5,937 bases of DNA, taken from JAVBMO01 sp031552355 (GTDB taxonomy: Bacteria > Bacteroidota > Bacteroidia > Bacteroidales > P3). The DNA lies in assembly GCA_031552355.1 (NCBI GenBank), contig JAVBMO010000179.1:1-5937 (forward strand), given 5' to 3'. Below the pieces are notes generated by a model, which did not search any database, was not told the DNA's origin, and was given only the letters and a program-made list of their open reading frames with translations. Position numbers and translations under genes: made by a program. Below, piece after piece: positions 1-5,913 of the stretch. Position 1 is the stretch's first letter. Each line of letters opens with the position of its first letter.

Positions 1-158
1 TCATGGGTTTTGGTAAACAAAACCATATCTTCATAATCCTCCCCATTACTCAGATAGGTCAATAAACCGATGAATAATATGTCGGATAATTTATGCAAAC
101 ATTTTTTCTCTATCCGAAAGTCTGCTATACTTGATAGGTAGCCATGTAATGATTTCAT
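1..158 (-). CDS. ISAs1-family transposase, N-terminal fragment (cut by window edge)
   Basis: Reading leftwards from an ATG at 158-156, an open frame of 52 codons runs off the window start without a stop. The protein begins MKSLHGYLSSIADFRIEKKC and continues with the segments HKLSDILFIGLLTYLSNGED and YEDMVLFTKTH. This matches the N-terminal domain that precedes the DDE catalytic core in ISAs1/H-repeat transposases: an early 'I-x-D-x-R' segment, then 'K-L-x-DILFI-x-L', a small-residue/GE-D stretch and 'YEDM-x-x-F'. The start is supported by an in-frame TAG 12 bases upstream with no other ATG between. The catalytic DDE residues lie outside the window, so whether the element is intact cannot be judged. 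The gene points away from the operon on its right. The family call is from recognised motif spacing, not from a search. Confidence 0.8.
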   Translation of the reverse strand, partial: MKSLHGYLSSIADFRIEKKCLHKLSDILFIGLLTYLSNGEDYEDMVLFTKTH

Positions 159-192
159 TATACAAAACTACAAATTTCGTGCGTTTGCCCTA
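1..192 (-). mobile_element. Insertion sequence of the ISAs1 family, one end only
   Basis: The transposase fragment at 1-158 implies an insertion sequence whose outer end should lie a few tens of bases upstream of the transposase start. Read on the minus strand, the sequence at 192-181 is TAGGGCAAACGC. This GGG-rich terminus about 30 bases from the start codon is what I would expect of an ISAs1-type end. The exact boundary is an inference: the other inverted repeat and the target duplication are outside the window. The insertion lies in the non-coding stretch downstream of the flavoprotein gene and leaves that gene's stop codon intact. Confidence 0.45.
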
Positions 193-285
193 ATACTCAA
201 CTGTTTAAATAGGTTAAAATAAATTACGCTGATAATCAGAAATTTGATTTAAATTTAAACAACCTCTAAGAGAATCACAGAGATT
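193..285. other. AT-rich non-coding stretch between insertion sequence and operon end
   Basis: No open frame of note is present. The stretch contains an 11-base palindrome (CTGAT-A-ATCAG, 229-239), a self-complementary TTTAAATTTAAA run near 248-259, and the weak hairpin listed separately. It is the natural place for transcription from the minus-strand operon to end. Confidence 0.5.
262..284 (-). terminator. Weak candidate terminator hairpin after the flavoprotein gene
   Basis: On the minus strand ATCTCT (284-279) can pair with AGAGGT (267-262) around an 11-base loop, with one G-U pair. A moderately U-rich tail (TGTTTAAATTT) follows. It begins one base after the stop codon, which is the right place. 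The stem is short, the loop is long and the tail is not a clean U-run, so this may be chance or a Rho-dependent end. Confidence 0.2.
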
Positions 286-1842
286 TTATAAACTGCTTTT
301 CACAAAAGCTTCCACACAATTACAGCCATCCATTGCAGCGGAAACAATACCACCGGCGTAGCCGGCGCCTTCGCCGCAAGGATATAAATTTGAAAACATT
401 TCATATCGATAGTTCTCATTCCTCGGAATACGCACCGGCGAAGAAGTTCTTGACTCCACACCAAGCAAATTGGCTTCGGCAGTGTAATAGCCTCGCATTT
501 TTTTATCGAAATCCAAAAAAGCTTTTTGCAAACCTTTGGCAATAAACGGGGGCAGAATTTTGTGCAATTCGGCATTTACACAACCACCCAAATACGTGGA
601 TTTATTCAAACTTTGGGAACTTTTCTTCGACACAAAATCGGTCATGCGTTGCGTGGGCGCAAACAATTTCCGTTCCGAAGCTTCGAACATCGTTTTTTCT
701 ACACTTTGCTGAAACCGCAACAACGACAATTGACCGTATTTTAAAAAGTCTTTGGGAATGTCTTTTTCCGAAATCGAAACGGCAATTCCGGCATTGGCAA
801 AAGGCGAATTTCTTTTAGCGTTCGACATGCCGTTTACCACCATCTGTTCCTTGTCTGTGGCTGCCGGAACAATAATTCCACCCGGGCACATGCAGAAAGA
901 AAACACTCCGCGATTTTCCACCTGAGTGACCAATTGATAAGTTGCCTGCGGCAAAACTTTCGGATAGTTTTTGTGATATTGAATGCTGTTGATTAATTCC
1001 TGAGGATGTTCCGCACGCACTCCCATGGCAAAAGATTTGGCTTCGAGCGGCCACGACTTCTGATAAAACAATTCAAAAATATCGTGAGCCGAATGTCCCG
1101 TGGCCAAAAGGAAAGCTTTCCCTTCGAACTTATTTCCGTTTGAGTCTATTGCCGACAGAATTTCTCCATTTTTGATTTCAAAATCCACCACTTGGGTATT
1201 GAAAAAATACTCCCCGCCACATTCCAAAATAGTTTTCCTGATATTGGCAATAATTCCCGATAATTTGTCTGTCCCTATATGCGGATGAGCCTCATACAAA
1301 ATGTCAGGTTCGGCGCCGTGTTCCACTAATTTTTGCAATATATTTTGCACATTACCCCTTTTCGAAGAACGTGTGTATAGTTTCCCATCCGAAAAAGTGC
1401 CTGCACCGCCTTCGCCAAAACACCAGTTGGAATTGGGATTTACTTCTCTTGTGCGAAGCAGCAAAGCATTGTCGCGTTTGCGTTCGCTTACCTCTTTTCC
1501 CCTTTCCAAAATAATGGGTTTCAAACCTTGTTCCAAAGCCGTCAACGCGGCGAACAAACCCGCAGGGCCTGCGCCAATAATAACCACAGGCGGCGATTTG
1601 CTCACATCCTTATATTGCGATTTCACAGGATTTTCCGGTAAAATTTCATCTCCTGAAAAAACACGGATTTTCAAGCGATAAACTATCGGACGTTTGCGTG
1701 CGTCAATAGATTTTTTCAGCAATTCCACTTTCCGGATTTCGGAAAGTGGTTTTTTAAGTTCCGAAGCCACACGTTTTGGAAGGCTTTCAATGCCCGAATA
1801 TTCTTCAGCCGGAATGGCAATTTCTATTTCCTGCGCCATCAT
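286..1842 (-). CDS. FAD-dependent dehydrogenase, COG2509 type (NAD(P)/FAD oxidoreductase)
   Basis: A 518-residue flavoprotein of unknown substrate, probably cytoplasmic (no signal peptide or membrane segment). The first ~80 residues are an extra N-terminal domain typical of this family. The Rossmann FAD-binding core follows: VVIIGAGPAGLFAA at 86-99 (G90, G92, G95), with the ribose-binding acidic residue E113 in IILERG. Family hallmarks are CFGEGGAGTFSDGKL (141-155), LLATGHSA (245-252), CMCPGG (317-322) and the C-terminal FAD-closing segment YPCGEGAGYAGG (487-498). Length is normal for the family and the frame is intact. Two ATGs in tandem (1842-1840 and 1839-1837) are possible starts; the second loses only one residue. 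It starts 2 bases after the porT stop, so translation is probably coupled and it is the last gene of the operon. Members are often annotated as 'uncharacterised FAD-dependent dehydrogenase'. The three cysteine-bearing motifs (C141, C317/C319, C489) could be redox-active, but that is inference. Confidence 0.9.
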   Translation of the reverse strand: MMAQEIEIAIPAEEYSGIESLPKRVASELKKPLSEIRKVELLKKSIDARKRPIVYRLKIRVFSGDEILPENPVKSQYKDVSKSPPVVIIGAGPAGLFAALTALEQGLKPIILERGKEVSERKRDNALLLRTREVNPNSNWCFGEGGAGTFSDGKLYTRSSKRGNVQNILQKLVEHGAEPDILYEAHPHIGTDKLSGIIANIRKTILECGGEYFFNTQVVDFEIKNGEILSAIDSNGNKFEGKAFLLATGHSAHDIFELFYQKSWPLEAKSFAMGVRAEHPQELINSIQYHKNYPKVLPQATYQLVTQVENRGVFSFCMCPGGIIVPAATDKEQMVVNGMSNAKRNSPFANAGIAVSISEKDIPKDFLKYGQLSLLRFQQSVEKTMFEASERKLFAPTQRMTDFVSKKSSQSLNKSTYLGGCVNAELHKILPPFIAKGLQKAFLDFDKKMRGYYTAEANLLGVESRTSSPVRIPRNENYRYEMFSNLYPCGEGAGYAGGIVSAAMDGCNCVEAFVKSSL

Positions 1843-1844
1843 GT

Positions 1845-2564
1845 CTATTCAAAAGTTACGGTAAAACTAAATAAACGCGAAGTGATACGTTCTATGCGGC
1901 TTGTATAAATATTTGACTCATCGACAAATAAATTGCTAAGTCCGAACGACATTTTCAGTTCAACGGCAAATTTGAAATAACTCAAATAAAAATCGGAACC
2001 CACGCCAACCGTATAAGCAAAATTATGCGGATTGGCTTTCGCATAGTCATCTTCCTCATTAATATTGTTTTGCGGCTTTCGCAACGAAGCCAAATCAAAA
2101 CTGTAAATGATTCCCGTAAGTACATAGGGACGCACTTCATTCCAACGTTTTGAACGAATTTTCAGTTCCAAAGGAACATCCAAGTAAACAGATTCTATTT
2201 GCCGTTTCCTGATTTCGGGCATGGCATCGCCCATTTTCAAATCATATTCAATGGTTTTTTGGCTGAAAGACAAACCCGGATTAAAACGAAGATTGGCATA
2301 TTCAAAAAGCCTGAGGTCGGCAATAATCCCAACATTGAAGCCGGGAGCATAATAGGAATTAATCCCGTAAACCGTATCCGAGACCGGACGATTGGGGTCT
2401 AATTTCACATCGAACAACATTTGATTGTAGCCCAGCAAAAAACCGAAATGCAGGCGTTTTCTGTCGTAGCCCAGCAAATTGGGAATATCGGCAATGGCAG
2501 GAACAGCCATCAACGAAAACAGAAATAGCAGACATAGTTTTTTGAAAGACTTCCTTTTTAACAT
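1845..2564 (-). CDS. porT: PorT/SprT, type IX secretion system outer-membrane protein
   Basis: A 239-residue exported protein, the usual length for PorT (gliding homologues are called SprT). PorT is needed for type IX secretion, which sends proteins carrying a C-terminal signal domain across the outer membrane. Residues 1-25 are a signal peptide: basic KRKSFKK, hydrophobic LCLLFLFSLMAV, and an A-x-A cleavage site (AIA, 23-25). The mature part alternates polar and hydrophobic residues as in a small outer-membrane beta-barrel: RLHFGFLLGYNQMLF (37-51), PGFNVGIIADLRLFEYANLRF (from 74), SVYLDVPLELKIRSKR (125-140), VRPYVLTGIIYSFDL (144-158), and a closing strand LFSFTVTF (231-238). A loop near 162-180 is acidic and Asn-rich. 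It lies 6 bases after ubiE; I recall ubiE followed by porT in other Bacteroidetes, which supports the call over a generic 'PorT-family barrel'. No other type IX gene is in the window. Confidence 0.82.
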   Translation of the reverse strand: MLKRKSFKKLCLLFLFSLMAVPAIADIPNLLGYDRKRLHFGFLLGYNQMLFDVKLDPNRPVSDTVYGINSYYAPGFNVGIIADLRLFEYANLRFNPGLSFSQKTIEYDLKMGDAMPEIRKRQIESVYLDVPLELKIRSKRWNEVRPYVLTGIIYSFDLASLRKPQNNINEEDDYAKANPHNFAYTVGVGSDFYLSYFKFAVELKMSFGLSNLFVDESNIYTSRIERITSRLFSFTVTFE

Positions 2565-2570
2565 TGTATT

Positions 2571-3287
2571 TTATTTTCGCCCGGTGTAAAGGCTTGCTAT
2601 TCCAAAAGTTAAAGGTTTGGCATCCGGATTTCTAAATTGTTGTTCTTCCAATTTTTTCAAAAAAGCATTCCCACTCGGAAACTCCCTTGCCGACTCGGGC
2701 AGATAAGTATAGGCTGTTTTATGTTTTGAAATAAGCCTTCCGCCAATTGGCAAAAACACTTTGGAATACAAACTATATAACTTTTTAACAATCTTGTACT
2801 TTGGTGTTGAAAATTCAAGAATTACCAATAATCCGTCTTTTTTCAGAACGCGATAAATTTCACTCAATCCTTTTTCCAAATGTTCAAAATTTCTAACACC
2901 AAAAGAAACGGTGCAAACATCAAAACTATTGTCATTGAAAGGTAAATTTTCGGCATCGGCATGAAAAAGGCTTATTTTTTCAGAAAGATTTTTGCGGTTG
3001 ATTTTTTGCTGGGCAATCTCAAGCATTTTTTCAGAAATGTCGGCGCCGGTGATTTTGCTGTCGCACCTAGAAGCCAACAAAATAGCCACATCTCCGGTTC
3101 CCGTAGAAAGGTCTAAAATGTTCTCTTTTTTGTAAGGCAAAAGGGTTTTCAGGATTTTTTTCCGCCAACGCTTATCGATAGACAACGAAAGGAAATGGTT
3201 TAAAAAATCGTATTTCGGCGCAATATCGTTGAACATGGCTTCTATTTTTTCCCGTTCCTTGGAAATATTTTTTTGATTTTCAGCCAT
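2571..3287 (-). CDS. ubiE: Demethylmenaquinone methyltransferase (UbiE/MenG)
   Basis: A 238-residue class I SAM-dependent methyltransferase that C-methylates demethylmenaquinone to menaquinone. In a menaquinone-using bacterium the MenG role is the likely one. The sequence carries both UbiE signatures: YDFLN...SLSIDKRWR (26-42) and RVLKKDGLLVILEFS (146-160). The SAM-binding glycine motif is ILDLSTGTGDVA (57-68), slightly different from the common 'GGTGD' form (S61-T62 instead of a Gly pair). It is followed by the ribose-binding acid D83 (GADIS) and by HADAENLPF (109-117), where the adenine-binding acid sits. FGVRNFEH (129-136) is the family's 'FG-x-RN' motif. Length is normal and the frame intact. 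No promoter-like TAnnTTTG sequence is seen in the 30-base gap upstream, so it is probably transcribed from further up the operon. Confidence 0.95.
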   Translation of the reverse strand: MAENQKNISKEREKIEAMFNDIAPKYDFLNHFLSLSIDKRWRKKILKTLLPYKKENILDLSTGTGDVAILLASRCDSKITGADISEKMLEIAQQKINRKNLSEKISLFHADAENLPFNDNSFDVCTVSFGVRNFEHLEKGLSEIYRVLKKDGLLVILEFSTPKYKIVKKLYSLYSKVFLPIGGRLISKHKTAYTYLPESAREFPSGNAFLKKLEEQQFRNPDAKPLTFGIASLYTGRK

Positions 3288-3317
3288 ATTATATTAGTTT
3301 ACTTCGGTTTTGGTTTT

Positions 3318-4316
3318 TTACTTGTTTTGTTCCTGAATTTCGCTGTACAAGCGATTTTTGTCTATAGGCACCACGCCCACATATTCGCAGACAATGCCTC
3401 CGGCAAGGTTCGAAATTTCGACAATATCTTTTACCGGATAACCCAAGGCCAAACACAGTGAAGCCACGCTGATTACCGTGTCGCCCGCCCCCGAAACATC
3501 GGCAATTTGACGGATATGTGCAGGAATCAATGTCGAAAAATGTTCTTTGCCCATTCTTTTGTCGCTAATGAATGCGCCTTTTTCGGAAAGTGTGATAAAA
3601 ACTATGCCTACATTTTTTTCGGTGTGCAAACAATCGACAACTTTGCAAAGATTTTCTCGATTAATTTCGCCAACATTCACATTCAGGCCTTCTGTCAATT
3701 CTTTCAAATTGGGTTTGAAAAGTGTTACGCCTTCGTAATATAAAAAATTGCGCTTTTTAGGATCGACAGTCGTCGGAATTCTTAATTCATTGGCTTTACG
3801 AGTAATTTTTTGAATAATTTTCGGGGTAATGGAACCTTTGTCATAATCTTCAAAAATAATTACATCGATTTTTTCGGTATCCAAAAGCTGTTTGATATGA
3901 GCGATGAAAGCCTCTTCATCTTCGGCATCCAAAGGCGAATTGATTTCTTCATCGACGCGAAGCATTTGTGTGTTGTTGCCCAAAATACGGAACTTAGTCG
4001 TAGTAATCCTTTTCGAGGAACACATCATCCCTTCGGTACGTAAATTATTGTTTTTCAAAAGCTGAAACATGCTTTCGCCTTTAGAATCTTTTCCTATAAC
4101 GGAACACAGCAAAGGCATGGCGCCCAAAGCCTGAATATTCAAAGCCACATTGGCGGCTCCGCCCAAACGTTCTTCGCGTTTTTTTACATCGACAATGGGA
4201 ACGGGCGCTTCGGGTGAAATTCTGTCCACTTTGCCCCACAAATAAGAATCTATCATCACATCGCCAATAATCAGGGCGCGGAGTTTAGAAAATTGTTCCA
4301 AAATATTTTGTGTCAT
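3318..4316 (-). CDS. rfaE1: D-glycero-beta-D-manno-heptose-7-phosphate kinase (RfaE1 / HldE kinase domain)
   Basis: A 332-residue ribokinase (PfkB)-family sugar kinase. The closest match I recognise is the N-terminal domain of HldE, which turns heptose 7-phosphate into heptose 1,7-bisphosphate on the way to ADP-heptose for LPS core and other surface glycans. Diagnostic segments are GDVMIDSYLWG (18-28), RISPEAPVP (32-40), ERLGGAANVALN (49-60, the PfkB N-terminal signature), VDPKKRNF (184-191), FKPNLKELTE (200-209), FITLSEKGAF (240-249) and DVSGAGDTV (273-281) with the catalytic base D279. The RISPEAPVP plus GGAANVA pair separates heptose kinases from ribokinase and fructokinase. The nucleotidyltransferase domain of bifunctional HldE is absent: the protein ends about 50 residues after the GAGD motif. 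A separate rfaE2-type gene is therefore expected elsewhere. Upstream is the asparaginase (15-base gap) and downstream is ubiE (30-base gap). Confidence 0.88.
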   Translation of the reverse strand: MTQNILEQFSKLRALIIGDVMIDSYLWGKVDRISPEAPVPIVDVKKREERLGGAANVALNIQALGAMPLLCSVIGKDSKGESMFQLLKNNNLRTEGMMCSSKRITTTKFRILGNNTQMLRVDEEINSPLDAEDEEAFIAHIKQLLDTEKIDVIIFEDYDKGSITPKIIQKITRKANELRIPTTVDPKKRNFLYYEGVTLFKPNLKELTEGLNVNVGEINRENLCKVVDCLHTEKNVGIVFITLSEKGAFISDKRMGKEHFSTLIPAHIRQIADVSGAGDTVISVASLCLALGYPVKDIVEISNLAGGIVCEYVGVVPIDKNRLYSEIQEQNK

Positions 4317-4331
4317 GTTTGTTCTTTATTT

Positions 4332-5369
4332 TCAAAAACTTTCTTCTTCGCTTATGGTCATTTCGCCACGCAAAGGGATTTCCAACAATTCTTCAATTTG
4401 TTTTTTGTCTGAATAATTTCCTAAAAGAAACATCATTTTTGCCACTGCGGATTCGGTGGTAATGTCGTAACCGTTTTTCACGCCGATTTCACGCAATTTG
4501 CAGCTTGTGGCATATTTTCCCATGTGGACAGCCCCTAATTGGCACTGGGTTACATTGAAAATGATAATTCCTTTTTCAATGGCTTCGCGCAAAGCGTTGA
4601 TAAACCAATCGTCTGTGGGCGCATTGCCGGAACCATAGGTTTCCAGAACTACACCTTTCAAACCTTCGATTCCTAAAATCCCCCGAATGGTTTGCTCTTT
4701 AATCCCCGGATAAAGTTTCAGGATAACAATATTGTCGTCCAATTTTTTGTAAACTTTCAGCGCATTTGAAGGTTTGGGAGTAATCAGATTTTCTTTATAA
4801 TTGATTTGTATGCCTATTTTGGCCAAAGAAGGGTAATTCCCCGATACAAAAGCTTCAAAATATTCCGAATTGATTTTTGTGGTGCGGTTTCCCCGGAAAA
4901 GCTTGTCTTCGAAACAGATGCATACTTCGGGTAGACTTGCTTTTTTGTTGCTGGCAATTTCCACCGAACCGACAATATTTTCGATGCCATCGGTACGAAT
5001 CCGGCCCAAAGGCAATTGAGAACCCGTCAGGACAATGGGCTTATCCAAATTTTCAAATAAAAAACTCAATGCCGATGCCGTAAACGACATGGTGTCGGTT
5101 CCGTGCAAAACCACAAAACTGTCGTACGAATGATAATTTTCTTCTATCACCCTTGCCACTTCGAGCCAAAAACGAGGGCTCATATCCGAAGAGTCAATAA
5201 TCGGGTCAAAAGTATAGGATTCTATCTGACAATCGAGCCTCGACAAAACCGGAACGGCATCGTAAATTTTACCCAAATCGAAGGGCTGCAACGCGCCGGT
5301 GGCAATATCTTCGACCATACCAATGGTTCCACCCGTATAAAGCAACAGAATAGATGTTTTTTTTGTCAT
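4332..5369 (-). CDS. ansA: Type I (cytoplasmic) L-asparaginase
   Basis: A 345-residue asparaginase that hydrolyses L-asparagine to aspartate and ammonia. YTGGTIG (11-17) carries the first catalytic threonine, T15. LHGTDT (88-93) carries the second triad members, T91 and D92, and the lysine of the T-D-K set is most likely K165 in RGNRTTK. DSSDM (59-63) is the substrate-binding loop. LTGSQLP (114-120) and LETYGSGNAP (242-251) are further family landmarks. There is no signal peptide, and the length fits the E. coli AnsA type rather than the periplasmic AnsB type; family knowledge suggests modest affinity for asparagine. Start: MTKKTSILLLYTGGTIG places the TGG motif at the usual distance from the N terminus. 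It is first in the minus-strand operon, preceded by its own promoter-like site and palindrome. The C-terminal tail is acidic (SEEESF). Confidence 0.94.
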   Translation of the reverse strand: MTKKTSILLLYTGGTIGMVEDIATGALQPFDLGKIYDAVPVLSRLDCQIESYTFDPIIDSSDMSPRFWLEVARVIEENYHSYDSFVVLHGTDTMSFTASALSFLFENLDKPIVLTGSQLPLGRIRTDGIENIVGSVEIASNKKASLPEVCICFEDKLFRGNRTTKINSEYFEAFVSGNYPSLAKIGIQINYKENLITPKPSNALKVYKKLDDNIVILKLYPGIKEQTIRGILGIEGLKGVVLETYGSGNAPTDDWFINALREAIEKGIIIFNVTQCQLGAVHMGKYATSCKLREIGVKNGYDITTESAVAKMMFLLGNYSDKKQIEELLEIPLRGEMTISEEESF

Positions 5370-5386
5370 TTGGAAATACGTTAAAA

Positions 5387-5405
5387 TCCTTTAAATTTTA
5401 AAGGA
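5387..5405. repeat. Perfect 9-base inverted repeat at the asparaginase transcription start
   Basis: TCCTTTAAA and TTTAAAGGA flank a single central T at 5396, giving a perfect 19-base palindrome. It lies directly against the -7 box of the proposed ansA promoter and would cover the expected transcription start. It ends 17 bases before the start codon. As DNA it is a plausible operator. As RNA only part of it would be in the leader if transcription starts near 5399. Confidence 0.6.
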
Positions 5406-5413
5406 CAAAGGTA
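5406..5413 (-). promoter_or_regulatory. Candidate -7 box of the asparaginase operon promoter
   Basis: On the minus strand this reads TACCTTTG, a full match to the Bacteroidetes -7 consensus TAnnTTTG. It would start transcription near 5399-5401, leaving a leader of about 30 bases before the ansA start at 5369. No TTTG -33 box is found 19-21 bases upstream on this strand, so the promoter may be weak or need an activator. I saw no comparable site in the short gaps before the four downstream genes, which fits a single operon. Confidence 0.5.
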
Positions 5414-5528
5414 CGTTTTTTTAACGAGCCATACCTTTCTCTTTTTGTGCTGTTTTGTGGCAATTGAAATAAGATTTTTAAAATTCTCTGTTTTTCAAAT
5501 AAATAAAAATCAAAAAAAGAACATTTTC

Positions 5529-5547
5529 CGGCAATATTTCTTTGCCG
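5529..5547. repeat. Inverted repeat overlapping the -33 box of the RRM gene
   Basis: CGGCAA (5529-5534) and TTGCCG (5542-5547) are perfect inverted arms around a 7-base spacer. It is one of very few GC-containing words in an otherwise AT-rich region. The right arm overlaps the TTTG -33 box at 5541-5544, the position expected of an operator for a dimeric regulator. A terminator is less likely: no plus-strand gene ends here and no clean T-run follows on either strand. Confidence 0.5.
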
Positions 5548-5571
5548 TTTAAATTAATTCTTGTACATTTG
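5541..5571 (+). promoter_or_regulatory. Bacteroidetes-type promoter for the RRM protein gene
   Basis: TTTG at 5541-5544 and TACATTTG at 5564-5571 match both halves of the Bacteroidetes sigma-70 consensus, TTTG then TAnnTTTG, with a 19-base spacer inside the usual 19-21 range. Transcription would start near 5577, giving a leader of about 75 bases. This is the best promoter in the window. Confidence 0.72.
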
Positions 5572-5576
5572 CACCG

Positions 5577-5652
5577 TCATTTGAAAATTAATGTTCCAAA
5601 TAGTTCATTTTTTTTCTTATGAGCTATGTTAAACAAAATTAATTTTTAGAAG
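5577..5652 (+). promoter_or_regulatory. 5' leader of the RRM gene with two tiny upstream frames
   Basis: About 75 bases separate the inferred start of transcription from the RRM start codon. The leader is AT-rich with a run of eight or more T near 5608-5615. It contains two short frames: 5591-5632 (13 codons, MFQIVHFFSYELC) and 5619-5642 (7 codons, MSYVKQN), the latter ending 10 bases before the RRM start. These may be chance, but a leader of this length before a small RNA-binding protein gene could hold post-transcriptional or temperature-dependent control. AGAAG immediately before the start codon is too close to serve as a normal ribosome binding site. Confidence 0.3.
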
Positions 5653-5913
5653 ATGAACATTTATGTATCTAATTTAAGTTTCCGTATTGGAGATGATGAG
5701 TTAAGAAGAATTTTTGAAGCACACGGTGAAGTAGCCTCAGCAAAAGTAGTTCGCGACCGCGAAACCGGCCGCTCTAGAGGTTTCGGATTTGTGGAAATGC
5801 CTAGTAACGAAGAAGCTCAGCAAGCAATTTCTGATTTAAACCAAAAAGAAATTGAAGGCAGAAACATCAACGTAAACGAAGCTCGCGAAAGAGAAGAAAG
5901 ACCTAGAAGATAA
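5653..5913 (+). CDS. Small RRM-domain RNA-binding protein
   Basis: An 86-residue protein that is almost entirely one RNA recognition motif. RNP2 is IYVSNL (3-8, with aromatic Y4), and RNP1 is RGFGFVEM (42-49, with F44 and F46). These aromatic residues normally stack on single-stranded RNA bases. The DDELRRIFEAHGEV helix (14-27), the GRSRG loop (39-43) and the EEAQQAISDLNQKEIEGRNINVNEA segment complete the beta-alpha-beta-beta-alpha-beta fold. A short charged tail (REREERPRR) follows instead of the Gly-rich tail of plant and cyanobacterial relatives. Length is normal for bacterial single-RRM proteins. The role is probably in RNA binding or chaperoning; the specific target is unknown. It is transcribed divergently from the asparaginase operon from a strong promoter-like site. 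Codons look like those of an ordinary resident gene. Its terminator is outside the window. Confidence 0.93.
   Translation: MNIYVSNLSFRIGDDELRRIFEAHGEVASAKVVRDRETGRSRGFGFVEMPSNEEAQQAISDLNQKEIEGRNINVNEAREREERPRR

Noticed and set aside
163..170. TAGTTTTG on the minus strand, a match to the TAnnTTTG promoter box, just before the transposase start
   Set aside because: It ends only four bases before the ATG, so transcription would start at or inside the start codon, and no TTTG -33 box lies at the right distance.
229..239. 11-base palindrome CTGAT-A-ATCAG
   Set aside because: The arms are only five bases and the loop is too small for an RNA hairpin; no neighbouring promoter or gene start gives it a role.
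300..575. Minus-strand 91-residue frame in a second register of the flavoprotein 3' end
   Set aside because: It is an out-of-frame reading of the segment encoding the FAD-closing motif; the main frame is intact, so there is no frameshift to explain.
815..1054. Minus-strand 79-residue frame overlapping the flavoprotein
   Set aside because: Same-strand alternate register of a conserved coding region with no recognisable protein features.
1301..1681. 126-residue plus-strand open frame inside the flavoprotein gene
   Set aside because: It lies wholly opposite a well-supported conserved gene, shows no domain I recognise and has low-complexity Ser/Phe/Lys composition typical of an antisense shadow.
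4877..5384. Two plus-strand frames opposite the asparaginase gene (68 and 93 residues)
   Set aside because: Both mirror the coding constraint of ansA; the motifs belong to the minus-strand product.
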